From the NCBI GenBank assembly GCA_023374045.1, contig CM041783.1:97685298-97749297 (forward strand): 64,000 bases of DNA. The letters run 5' to 3'. Shown here one piece after another: positions 8,224-19,122 of the stretch. Every line of letters begins with the position of its first letter. Within the stretch, counting starts at the first letter, position 1. This stretch comes from Limonium bicolor. Its lineage: Eukaryota > Streptophyta > Magnoliopsida > Caryophyllales > Plumbaginaceae. The notes below the pieces were generated by a model. It was not told the origin of the DNA. It saw only the letters and a program-made list of their open reading frames with translations, and ran no database searches. A program made the position numbers and the translations under genes.

Positions 8224-9086
8224 ATGGAGTTTCCTTTCAGTTTGCACTTAAATTATGGGGCTAATTTTAGCCGTCAGGGTGCACACTTCGAGCGAAGGAT
8301 GGGGCATAGCCGCGTAGAAATAAGTATGCCGTATCCTAATAATCTATGTGATCTGCAACGACGAGTAGGTCGTGCTCTACGGTCCCTTCTTGGCACAATA
8401 AACATAGCAACAATGGTGTATCTGGGTCTTGAGGCCGATTACGAATGGACTTTTTTCCACGTATGGACTGATACATCAGTACATCGGATGATGGAAAATT
8501 ATAGGGAAAATTCACGATATACCCCTGTTTATTTTCGTAATTCACAATATACCCTATTGGTTTTCGTAATTCAACTTTAAACATGCTTAAATGTTGTCTA
8601 AAATTGAAGAAACTTTACATGGATGATGCTAAAGTGTTATTTTTGGTCCAATATCAAATTTAAAGTTTTTTAAGCTCACATGTGACCTGTGGGACCCAAT
8701 GAAAATTGTGACATGTTCATTGGGTCCCACGTGTCACATATGAGCTTTAAAAACTTCAAATTTGATATTGGACCAAAATATAGCACTTTAGCATCGTCCA
8801 TGTAAAGTTTCATCAATTTTGGACAACATTTAAGCATGTTTAAAGTTGAATTACGAAAACCAACAGGGGTATATTGTGAATTACGAAAGAAAACAGGGGT
8901 ATATCGTGAATTTTCCCAAAATTATATGGAGTATAACGATTTCATGGAACATATTCCTTACTTGTCATTAATGATCCTATTGAAGCTGGTGATGATGATT
9001 TCATAGAACAAGAGTCGGTTTACGAGATGGGACGTAATATAACAACACATATAATAGAGAGACAAGGTCAGGAAACAATTAGGTAA
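8224..9086 (+). pseudogene. Small protein P4, split by a MITE
   Basis: The ATG at 8224 opens the fourth family member: FSLHLNYGANF, the FE pair, LQRRVGRALRSL, IATMVYLGL, then WTDTSVHRMMENY. At 8504 the frame runs into a 414-bp MITE flanked by a 9-bp target duplication, so the apparent ORF of 118 codons ends inside the insertion. On the far side, 8918-9086 continues with short matching coding-like sequence, including MEHIPYLSL and an acidic stretch EAGDDDFIEQESVYEMG. At least one further frame difference is present there. The gene is therefore disrupted by a dated event. Its upstream region, array 4 and TATA box remain intact. Confidence 0.6.
8504..8917. mobile_element. Mutator-type MITE inserted in P4
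   Basis: This 414-bp foldback element begins GGGAAAATTCACGATAT and ends ATATCGTGAATTTTCCC, with inverted similarity extending well beyond 100 bp from each end. A perfect 9-bp target duplication AAAATTATA lies at 8495-8503 and 8918-8926. It has no coding capacity and is unrelated in sequence to the MITE at 5888. Confidence 0.9.
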
Positions 9087-9103
9087 CTTTTTATTGCGTA
9101 ATT

Positions 9104-10398
9104 TGTATATGTTAGCCACTTTGACTTATTTATAAAACACTTGTAGAAGTCGGAATGAGGTGAGCTTTGGACACTATAATGTGTGCATGTAGTACTACGT
9201 GTACGCAAAGTTATAGCCTAAACGGATGTCGTTGATTGTTCAAAATCTATGTGTAATACCACACCAGGATGTAGTTTTTTTAATTTAAATATTGTGTATG
9301 TTAGCCACTTTGACCTTGTTTATGAAACACTTGTAGAAGTCAGAATGAGGTGAGCTTTGAACACTATAATGTGTGAATGTAGTACTACGTGTACACAAAG
9401 TTATATCCTAAACGAATGTCGTTTGATTGTTCAAACTCTGTGTGCAATACCGCACCAGGATGCATTTTTTATAATTTAAATATTGTGTATGTTAGCCACT
9501 TTAACGTTATTTATGAAACACTTGTAGAAGTCAGAATGAGGTGATCTTTGGAAACTATAATGTGTGCATATAGTACTACGTGTACGCAAAGTTATAGCCT
9601 AAACGGATGTCGTTGGATTGTTCAAAATCTGCGCGCAATACCTCACCAGGAGGCAGTTTTTTATAATTAAATATTGTGTATGTTAGCCACTTTGACCTTA
9701 TTTATGAAACACTTGTAGAAGTCAGAATGAGGTGATCTTTGGACACTATAATGTGTGCATATAGTACTACGTGTACGCAAAGTTATAGCCTAAACGGATG
9801 TCGTTGGATTGTTCAAAATCTGCGCGCAATACCTCACCAGGAGGCAGTTTTTTATAATTTAAATATTGTGTATGTTAGCCACTTTGACCTTATTTATGAA
9901 ACACTTGTAGAAGTCAGAATGAGGTGAGATTTGGATACTATAATGTGTGCATGTAGTAATACGTGTACGCAAAGTTATAGCCTAAACGGATGTTTTTTGA
10001 TTGTTCAAAATCTGCGCGCAATACCCACCAAGATGCAGTTTTTTATAATTTGTAATTTGTGTATGTTAGCCACTTTGACCTTTTTATGAAACACTTGTAG
10101 AAGTCGGAATGAGGTGAGCTTTGGACACTATAATGTGTGCATGTAGTATGTACACAAAGTTATAGCCTAAACGGATGTCGTTTGATTGTTCAAAATATGC
10201 GCGCAATACCACACCAGGATGCAGTTTTTTATAATTTAAATAGTGTGTATGTTAGTCACTTTGACCTTATTTATGAACACTTCTAGAAGTCCGAATGAGG
10301 TGAGCTTTGGATAATATAATATGTGCATGTATTACTACGTGTACGCAAATTTATAGCCTAAACGGATGTCGTTTTATTGTTCAAAATATGTCGTCAAT
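9104..10398. repeat. Satellite-like tandem array, about seven units of 190 bp
   Basis: GTTAGCCACTTTGAC and variants recur near 9110, 9300, 9491, 9682, 9874, 10063 and 10251, a period of 188-192 bp. Each unit contains ACACTTGTAGAAGTC, CACTATAATGTGTGCAT, TACGTGTACGCAAAGTTATA and CAATACC.CACCAGGA. Units differ by a few percent. It lacks the 25-bp core of arrays 1-5 and follows the broken P4 gene. ORFs within it are repeat translations. Confidence 0.9.
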
Positions 10399-10850
10399 AT
10401 CAAATATCAAAAATCAAACGATAGTGTAATCTCACAATTACTAATCCCAACGATAACAAATACATTGTTTAATTTGAAAATAAACAAAGGTCCAAACACT
10501 AAAATACAAGAATCGTGATATACTCTATTCAACGAGTCCAATCCCCATATCTGTCTGGTGGGTTCCGGATCGATCATAGCAGCATACGCAGACTCTCCAA
10601 CTCATGGTTTTGAACAGGTGTTCGAGTTGATGCTAGTATCAGCTCTAACAAATCAATCAGCTGCTCGATGGTCATCCCATAGTTTGATGGCTGCGAGGTA
10701 TGTGGTGTAGTATCTATAGGTGTAGAAGGTGTAGCAGTAGGGGTGAGTTAGATGCTATGAATTCTGACTAGCACCTGCACCCACACTACCACTAGATCCC
10801 AACAGCTCAGATAAACTAAAATTCCAACTCGAATTAAGGAAGTCATTGGA
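10399..10850. other. No gene seen; downstream flank of the PMD gene
   Basis: I find no ORF or repeat that I can support. This stretch would hold the 3' flank of the minus-strand PMD gene. Confidence 0.4.
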
Positions 10851-13104
10851 TCACAACGCATTACCCCTCGCACTACCGCCAACTTCGGTACTGGCTGATG
10901 TGGAGCTGGAGTCTGCAGGTGAGGAGTGTATCCCGCAGTCGGTTGGGATGTGGACCAAGTCTGGAGCGCCTGTATAAGGCTGCGGATGTAGTGCCTGCGA
11001 AGGTGCCTGCTCAACCACTACCACCTGTCCAGCATCAACTGCTGCATCATACTGCATCTGTCCAACATCAACTGCTGCATCAAAATGCTGATGCGGATCT
11101 GTAGACTCAGGAGAAGGAGCGTCATCATGGTGTCTTGGCTGTGTTGGCCGCCACTCACTATGTCTCTTCCTGTGTACAACTCTCCAGGGTGCATCATTAC
11201 CGATCGCATCCCAATTCGGCTGGAACACCTGGAATGAAGGAGGTGGGACTAAATGCTCCTCTGGCTGCTGCGTACCCGTACCGCATGTACGCATAAATTC
11301 CAGTCTGATCAGCCATGTATCTCGCATATTGACTGCTATCAGTATCCTGCGACACATACTAGAAATGTTGTACTGCATGTCCCTACAAAGAAAAAGATGT
11401 TAAGAAAAAAAGGATGGAGAGATAATTATATAAACAAATTAATTTATAACTAGTATAAACAGAAATATTGACATTAAAAAAATAAATACCAGAACGGCAT
11501 TTTTCGTGCATCTAGTGTGAACCAATGGACGATATGCTGTGAGTACCACCACATGTACACAGACTGAGGTCCCATCGGTCGTGATAAAGGGTATGTGTGA
11601 AGAGGAATGCGCCGGTCATTCCTACTTTCCCACAGCTGCACATACGGACCGAGGTAAGATCCCCAGTCGGTGGTAGTACGCCCAGCACGATCTTGACTGT
11701 GTAGTCTGTCACAATCAAGCGGAGCGGCGGGAATAGGTTGGTCTCTACCAAACTACCGCATGACTCGATCTGGTTGGTGTCCCTCAACAATATTGAAATG
11801 GATGAGAGGAACCACCAACGCGTAAGCTTCAGCTCCTTGGTAGTGTGGAAGCTCTGCATAAGGTAGCCACCTCCACTGCAATAGCAATAAAAGAAGTAAA
11901 TATTTTAATTAAAAAATACGTTATTCTAAGCAATTATTAAGGGTGCTTGTAACTTACATCATCAACAGTGGGTGGTGTAGACATAGAATCAATTACATCT
12001 CTGGCATGCTGCAAAGTTCGAATGTAAGCAGCGTCCAGCCTAGACCATCTGCCAAACATTCAAAAAGACATAATTTAAATTAAACTAGCATTAATAACTA
12101 GAAAAATAAATCATTCCAAAAATATAACGTCAATTTAACATACCGATAACACATTGGTGCATCACCAGTAATCTGCCTAGTCTGACATATAAAAAATCGA
12201 GGGATCCTCAGGTATGCCCATACAGTAAGTAATCTGGTGCTGCAGTGGAGGTATCCCGTAGATGTAATCTGTGTGGCCATGCATAAATGACGATACATCC
12301 AAGCCAACACAGCATAGCCCCATCTGTACTGGCCAGCCACATCAAAGTCCACCAGCAGAGGCACATAACAGCAGTCTACGGTGTTTCCATTGTAGGATGG
12401 CATCAAGGTCCCACCAGCCCCTCAACATGTACGCCCTAGCATGCTGAACAATCCTGGCAGGTGAGGCATCGTCGGTCAACTCTGGATCATTATCTTCGAA
12501 GTTTTCAGATAACCAAGTTAAAAGAACATGGTTACCCTTGATGTGTTGGGGATATGAAGTCTTCCCCAATAAATCAGTGCATAGTCGTCAAACATTAATA
12601 CTGGTATCACCTATCACCGGCCTACCCTCGATAGGCAAACCAAAAAGCTACGCCATATCCTCTAATGTAATGGAAACCTCCCAAACTGGAAACATACATG
12701 TGTGTGTCTCCGGTCTCCATCTCTCGGTCAAAGCATTGCATATATAATTATTAGCTTTGGTCACTAACCTAGCAGGATCCCATAACCCAGCAACGTGTAT
12801 CAGTGGGGCAATCAATGCATGGGGGTTTCAACCCAACTTCGCACCCCCACGCCCTTTCAGTACTCTATTCATAAGCGGCTGAAACTCCTAAATTTAATTA
12901 TAAATAAATTATCTAATTATACTAATTTTAATTATTAAATTATCTAAGTATACTAATTTTAACTAACTATTAAAACATTTAATAATTAAAGACTAACCTC
13001 GCGTCCAGAAAAAATCGCATAAAAGATGTGGGTCGTCTGCAATGAAAACAAATCCGCTGCTCCGCCCCGGGTCCTCCAGCTGCTCCTGCATACCTTCCCG
13101 CCAT
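10851..13104 (-). pseudogene. Plant mobile domain (PMD, aminotransferase-like) gene, broken
   Basis: On the minus strand five exon-like blocks can be placed with GT/AG borders: about 13104-12998, 12887-12144, 12048-11958, 11875-11490 and 11382-10851. The PMD family signature is clear: a block ending SITLEDMA then LFGLPIEGRPVIGD, later HVLLTWLSENF, ARAYMLR, NTVDCCYVPLLVDFDVAGQY with RWGYAVLAWMYRHLC, then HQPDRVMR with DWGSYLGPY and IVHWFTLDARKM. The last exon is a Pro/His/Gln-rich tail. PMD proteins include MAIN and MAIL1, which act in silencing and genome stability; the domain is also carried by transposons. In-frame stops (after LEDMA, after TSINV, and in the KLG-NPH region) and a frameshift near 12,400 indicate a pseudogene. 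It lies behind array 5 and a TATA-like box, like the small genes to its left. Confidence 0.8.
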
Positions 13105-13230
13105 CTTGCTTGCAAATTTTTTTCCTACTACCAGAATCTATCACCCACAAGAGAAGATGAGAGTGTAAATATGAGAGATTGAGAGAGAGTTGGAGAATTG
13201 TGTGAAGAGTAAGGGAGGTAGGATGGGGTA

Positions 13231-13240
13231 ATATTATAGG
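13231..13240 (-). promoter_or_regulatory. TATA-like box of the PMD gene
   Basis: On the minus strand it reads CCTATAATAT, about 127 bp upstream of the first PMD ATG, followed by a CT-rich leader (CTCTCTCAATCTCTC). Array 5 lies directly behind it. Confidence 0.5.
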
Positions 13241-13261
13241 GAGAGAGGACGGCTGAATTAA

Positions 13262-13425
13262 TCTGCCTTTGCTAAAGGACCACACTTGATAAATGCAGTT
13301 TCTCCCTTTGCAAAAGGACCGTATTTGCCAAATGTGGTATATTAACAAAGAAAAAAAAATCACATTTGGTAAATGCTGTCCTTTTGCAAAGGGAGTAACC
13401 GCATTTACCAAGTGCGGTCCGTTAG
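13262..13425. repeat. Array 5: three to four degenerate copies of the core, partly inverted
   Basis: Copies read GGACCACACTTGATAAATGC, GGACCGTATTTGCCAAATG, CACATTTGGTAAATGC and AACCGCATTTACCAAGTGCGG. They are joined by the spacer TTTGCAAAGG or its complement. The whole block is itself partly palindromic, with CCTTTGC...GCAAAGG. It is the same core as in array 4, in front of the PMD gene. Confidence 0.75.
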
Positions 13426-15179
13426 CTATTATTGTCACCAAACCGAAATTATTTGGACACGGTGTCCAATTCTGTGTTTGATTCCTTGTTTTTGTATTTT
13501 AAGGTGCTTCTGCCTATATTTTGTATTTTTATAAAATATTGGGACTTGATTGTAAGCTTATAGTAACTTTTAGAATTAAAATGTAATTTATTTAAAAATT
13601 TCTTGGGTTTGACTTTAACTTTAACTAAGTTCAAGTCTCAAGTGGTCCTATCATAATTTTTGAAAAATATTATTTTATAGGTTCTTATACTTATTTTCCT
13701 TATCACATGTTTATTTTAGGGTTTTACTCATTTATATGGGCTAGATGGCAGGTGGATACTATAATATGAAGATGTAACATTCTTTAAAAAAGGTGGTCGA
13801 AATCTTAGGTGATGTGGGTACTGTTGGATCGTCAGTTAAGGTATCCACAATGGTGGAGAGTTTCTTAGCACACTTTTAGATGTCATGTCAATAAAATATG
13901 TTATCAATCTCTACAATGGTAGAGATCTTTAACATTTTTTCATCCATCAATTATTTTAATTTTAACATTCTATTAATTTTTTTAAAATTATTGTTGTAAT
14001 GTGCTTGCTTATTGAGGAATGATGAGAGAAAAATATTATGAATTCTACACCATTGTAGAAATATTTTGATTTTCTTATTGACACATGAGGGTATAATCTA
14101 CACCGATGTGAATGTCGTTATGTTCCCAGCCCCTCATGGATGAATAAGATTTGTTTGCAGGCTCTCTCATGAGATGCCTACCATATAAAAAGCTATGCGA
14201 AATCATATTAAAAAAGAGAACTTTGATTCTAGTTCTTTGATAATAAATTTGGGTACTTCAGAGTAAAATTTTCTTATGGGATGGAAAAATTAGATTTGTA
14301 GCCGACTCGCATGGGACGTCTACCATACGAAAAAGCTTTGCGAAGACATAAAAGAAGAGAACTATGATTCTAATTTTTTTTTATAACTTAGGTATTAGAA
14401 ATAGGAGAAATTGATTCAGAACTGTGGAGTAAGGGAGTAGTAGAAGTTTGAATTGTTTGAATACAATATTTTAATATTTATTTCTGATACAATGTCTCAC
14501 ATCATATATATTCTTAATACAATGTTTTATGTGAATGTAATAAATAAATAAATATAAATATAAATTAATAATTAAACATCAAGAATGAAATAATTAATAA
14601 TAAATAAAAAATAAATATATAATTTAAAATAATATAAAAAATAAATTCTGATGTGACATCACATAGTTAAATCTAACACGTCTCACATAATACTAATATC
14701 TAATAATAATATTTTAAAAAAACATTCAATAATAATAAACACAACATAATATAATAAAAAAGAGAAAAAAATCAATCAAATTTGGATTATAAATTAGGTT
14801 AAATAGCCTATAGGAATGGCGAATTCGAACATGGCTCTTACCGTCTTACGCTATGTTGCAATGTGGCGATGGGCAACTTTGTCATTTATTAATTATTTGT
14901 CTTTATGTGTGTTTATACTTTTTAAAATTTTAAAATGTTGTATTTTATTATATAAATCCAAATAATATAAATTTTATATCATTGTTCATATTTTTCATAC
15001 TTTTCAAAAACAATTGATATATGATTTTTAAATTTTAAATTTTTTATTTTTTGTATGTAAATATTTTATTTTCTTTATCTTAAATTTTAAAAATTTAATC
15101 AAATTTCATTAGATATTGAATTTTTTAGTAAATTTTAAAATTTTTTGTATGTACATATTTTTTAAGATTAATTGTGAAT
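13426..15179. other. AT-rich intergenic DNA with minor repeats
   Basis: No supportable gene. A direct repeat of about 90 bp occurs at about 14145-14242 and 14290-14385 (landmarks CTACCATA, AAAGCT.TGCGAA and AGAGAACT.TGATTCTA). A possible MITE spans about 13842-14122 (ends ATCCACAATGGTGGAGA and TCTACACCGATGTGAAT), with weak terminal similarity and no clear target duplication. From about 14,460 the sequence becomes simple AT-rich DNA. Confidence 0.4.
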
Positions 15180-15577
15180 CTTAAGTTTAAAAAAGTGAAT
15201 CAAAGGTTGTTAAAAATGAATCAAAGTTTGTTAAAAAGTAATCCCAGAGTGCGTAAAATGAATAATAGTTTTAAAAAAAGTGAATTTCATAAACAGAGAT
15301 TGTTTAACTAAGGTGATTCTGATTGTTTGATTAACGTGAATTAGAGGTTTTAGAAAAGTGAATCAAAGATTGATAAAAAATGAATCACAAGTTGTTACAA
15401 AGTGAATCAAAGTAATAACAAAAGTGAATCTCGTAAGCGTAGATTGTTTAACTAAAGTGATTAAGAGGTTTAAGAATGTGAATCTAACATTTTTTGTAAA
15501 GTGAATAATGTGTTTAAGAAAAGTGAATAAAAGTTTAAGAAAAGTGATTCTCGTAAATAGAGATTGTTTAACTAAAA
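15180..15577. repeat. Degenerate short-period repeat
   Basis: The motif GTGAATCAAAG.TTGTTAAAA and variants recurs about 12 times at irregular spacing of 20-40 bp. A longer repeat (GTAAA.AGAGATTGTTTAACTAA) occurs at about 15290, 15435 and 15555. The Harbinger element inserted at its right edge. Confidence 0.6.
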
Positions 15578-15699
15578 TGAATAAGGCTCCGTTCGGCTCC
15601 CGCATAAGTCACGCATATTTCACGCCTTTGCTTCATTGGCATGTTTGTCAAAAAAGACAGTCTTCTCCCCTTGACTGTTCGGTGAGCGCTGTTTGAGCT

Positions 15700-16420
15700 A
15701 GGGCATTTTATGCGCCCTTCTGCGCTGTGAAATCATTCCCGCCGTTCTCCCGTCTTCTTCCTTCGTTCTTCTTTTCCTCCTGTTTCTTCTCCGTTCTGCA
15801 TTCTCGATTGAGCTTCGATTGCTATGTTGCTCTTTTGAGTGGCCTCTATTTGTTGAGGTAACCGCACCTGCTCGGGTTGTTTTCCCTTCTCTCTGTTGTT
15901 CTTCGCCCTCCCGTTTCTGTTGAGCTTCGTTCGAAGAATCGAAGCCAGGTAAGTGAGGTAAGTTATTTTCTTCCTTAATCTCCCTTCTGCTCTTCCCTGA
16001 GCTCCTTCTCCCCGATCTCTGCTCGACCACTGGTGGATTTCTGTTGCTCCTTCTCCAACGCTTCCTCTGCTTCATCTAGCTCACCTCCGTGGTTGATGCG
16101 CCGTCCCTGTTGCCATTCTCTCGATTCGGTCGAATATTGACCTACACTAAGGTACCTGCTCCCTCTGGATTACCGATTTTTGTTGGTGGTTGTAGCTTTG
16201 TGGCTTTCTGTCGATGTTTGAATCGCAACTGGGTTTGGGTTTTGCATGCGTCTTGGTCGGAACTTTTGCTTCACCTGATTGTGAGTTTGGATATGCACGA
16301 ACTGCATATTTTTTCGTTGTCGGATGTCTGTGTAGTTATCAACGTAACTCATCTGCTTGATCTGGAGCTGATTTGCGTAATTGATGCGATTTCCCTGATG
16401 GAACTTGGCTTTTGTTAGTC
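15700..16420 (+). other. GC-richer, pyrimidine-rich leader-like segment in Harbinger
   Basis: In contrast to its AT-rich surroundings, this segment has long runs such as CCCGTCTTCTTCCTTCG and CTTCTTTTCCTCCTG, and a possible splice donor in GCCAGGTAAGTGAGG near 15,948. It looks like a plant promoter and 5' UTR with first exon and intron, reading toward the transposon genes. ORFs in it on either strand show no recognisable protein. Confidence 0.45.
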
Positions 16421-17608
16421 GAGGCTTGAGTTCCTTATGCTGTTACTGGAATTGATTTGGCTTCTGTTAGAAGGGACTTGAGTACCTTCTTGCTTGTGAT
16501 GATCCTTGCTATTATTGCCTACCCTTACTGGAATTGATTTGGCTGAGTACCTTCGGTACAACTTTTGATGTTAGTAGAAACGCATACCCTTACTGGCACT
16601 GATTTGGCTATTGTTAGCGGAGAGTTGGATTAATTTCTGTGTATCTTGTGATGCTGTTACTACAATGGCGTACCCTTACTGAATGAAGCAGTTCCATCCG
16701 ATTTGAATTTTAAGTAGCTACTGCTGCTATTACTGTGTGGGTTCATTGTGCTTGTTCGAACATGCTCTAATTAGTCTGTGCAATATTCAGGAACTGAATA
16801 TCGTGTTGAGATTAAAAATTGCCCATATAAATGTGGAAAGTGTATGGACCCATCACTTGCGTTAGTTAGGTGCAGATTAATCTATAACGGCCGCCCCATC
16901 ATAGGATTTACCTAAATGATCTTGGCCCGGTTATACGAAAATGATGATAAGAACAAACAACACATAAAGGTAGACCTATTGTGGTAGTTGTGGTAGTTAT
17001 AGGTTAAGCTGTATCTTGACTTCGCAAGTGGTTGTGTGTCCGCACTGTGTCTGCCCAGCGATGATGAGGGCAAAAACACTCTGAGCTGGATAGTCCCGAG
17101 TAACAAAAAACAAAAGCAATGATGAGGACAATTTACTCTGAGCTTTACATTTAAAAAAAACATGGCGCGAAGTTCACGACTGGAGACGAACGATGGAAAT
17201 GAACGACATCAACAACACTCTATGGATCTGAAGAGAAGGCGAAGCAAGGACGGATCGGTGGCGGCCTACTAGCTATTAGCATTGTACTAGCTATTAGCAT
17301 TGCGCTAGTGCAATGATGTAACTTATTATTGTACAAAATAAAATTTAACACATGTAAAGACGTTGTTGGAACGTTGTATTATTTACAAGTTAGTTTTGAA
17401 ATAAATAATATGTCAACATACATTTTAAGCACATATTATTATTTTAATCGTTCAAGTTTAATTGCCCAATCGACTTCGATAATTGATACTTAATTAAATA
17501 ATATATCAACTTAGAATTCATGCATATATAAATATTAAAATGTCCAATAACAATTGACCACACATTGGTAGTTGATACTAAATGAATTCCAATTTTATCT
17601 ACTTATAG

Positions 17609-18809
17609 ATGGCCGATGAACAACGCAAAAAAACATCTAAGGGAAAGAAGGGAAAGGCAATAGATGGTGGTGAAAGTAGCCGTACCAATGTCACGTGGAC
17701 GATCAACAAACAAGTTGCCTGATTGCACTAATGGGTCGACACTATGCACACTCTCTTGGACGAAATGAGAGGAGAGGTAATAAGCAGAACCGTTAAATGG
17801 CCAGATGTTTTGAAGGAATTCAATGCCATCTGCAAGAAGGACTACACTTACGCCAATTTCAAGTCCAAAAGGGAAGGAATTAAACATCAGTGGGCGGATT
17901 GGAAAAGGCTGAAGGGTTCAGGCACTACGGGCATTGGGTGGTCTGCTAGCAAGCGTACGATTGATGCTACTGATGAGTGGTGGGACGCTAAAATAGCGGT
18001 ACACACAATTAATTGGTTAACATTCTAAATTGTTTTTTTCATTTGAACATGACTAACTGTTTTTGTATTCCGTAGGAGGATAGCTCGTTCTTGCGCTTCA
18101 GGACTAGGGGCTTCAGTCCTGAAGAAGAGGACCACCTCCAGCTAGTATTCGGTGACTGTGACGCGAAGGGAAGAACAAGTTCAGCATGGCCACTCCTATC
18201 CCGACGTCAGACGTCGGTGATACTGAGGGAGAGCTCGATGGTTATCGGCCTTCGTTCCAGAGCGACTACACCGACGGGAGCGAGTCCTTCATCAACAACA
18301 TGGGGGCGATAAACTTGGATGATGAGTTTCCCCATGTCAGCTTACGATGCCACAGAGACTCCGACACCTACTTCTACCCCTACCGGGCCAGCTGCGTCGT
18401 CTCTTTTAGGAAAAAGGTCTTCTGAGTCTGATGATTCTTCCGGATGTAAGAAGCAGAAGAGGGTTAGGAAGAAGGACCGACATGCGATGCAGTTGGACAT
18501 GATTGCAGAGCGTGGTTCTGGAGTGCAAGATGCGCTTCATAAATCAAATCAGTTGTTGGAGGCGTTTACACAGAAAGCTATCAGTATTCAAGATGATCAG
18601 TGGACCGAAAATGAAGCCGCTCAAGTTCTGCACAGTATACCAGAGGTGAGGATGATGAGAGAGAGGAGTTGCTAGCAGATGCCGCAGTGGCCCTGGAGGT
18701 TCCGAGCCGTAGGAAAATGTTCAAGGGCATGATGGAACAGGGAGGAAAAAAATCTGCCCTAGCATACATCAACTCCCTTGTGCGGAGTCAGCGCTCTTCT
18801 AGGTCTTAG
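17609..18809 (+). pseudogene. Harbinger Myb/SANT-like DNA-binding protein (ORF1), frameshifted
   Basis: From the ATG at 17609, a basic leader (RKKTSKGKKGKA) leads to a Myb/SANT-like domain starting at NVTWTINKQ. The domain continues with LDEMRGEVI, KWPDVLKEFNAICKKDYTYA, FKSKREGIKHQWADWKRLKG and ending DATDEWWDAK. Two in-frame stops and a frame change lie near 17,720. A likely intron runs from a GT at about 17,998 to the AG near 18,075. Then follow the acidic/Ser-Thr-rich middle part and a basic KKQKRVRKKDRH block with a helical region, in shifted frames, and the C-terminal block ALEVPSRRKMFKGMMEQG ending at the stop at 18,809. In this superfamily the protein recruits the transposase to the element ends and the nucleus. 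This copy is probably non-functional. Confidence 0.75.
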
Positions 18810-19122
18810 TTTGTTTGTTAGTCTTATCTTCTGAGGGATGTACTTTGTTTATTTGTAGAACTATATCGGCTTGTATTAAGTGTACTCTCGTGTGGATGTT
18901 GGACTTTGTTTTTCCTAGAACTAGATTTGCTTGTAGAACTACTAGTATTTTTTTTCCACAAATGCGCATCATTTTGGGAGCGTTGTATTATATAACTACA
19001 TGTGTGTAGTTTTGCGCATAACTGTTGTATGTTGATTGTTTTACATTCCTTAATGAATTTGATTATGCATTATTATTGTTTTCATGTCATAGTAAATTAT
19101 CGGAATTCTTTTAACAGATATC

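Noticed and set aside
7241..8580. Geminivirus- or nanovirus-like intergenic region with divergent genes and a hairpin
   Set aside because: No replication-associated protein motifs, no nonanucleotide origin, and the proteins match a MULE-like pattern instead.
9739..9927. 62-codon ORF
   Set aside because: Falls within one unit of the 190-bp array.
1056..10398. CRISPR array
   Set aside because: Units are long direct repeats without unique equal-length spacers, and the genome is a plant's.
12986..13441. 151-codon ORF on the minus strand
   Set aside because: Mostly a translation of array 5 and the PMD leader; the PMD first exon uses the ATG at 13,104.
15363..15605. 80-codon minus-strand ORF with repeated TFLK-type residues
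   Set aside because: Translation of the short GTGAAT repeat.
16089..16418. 109-codon plus-strand ORF in the Harbinger leader
   Set aside because: No recognisable protein and lies in UTR-like sequence.
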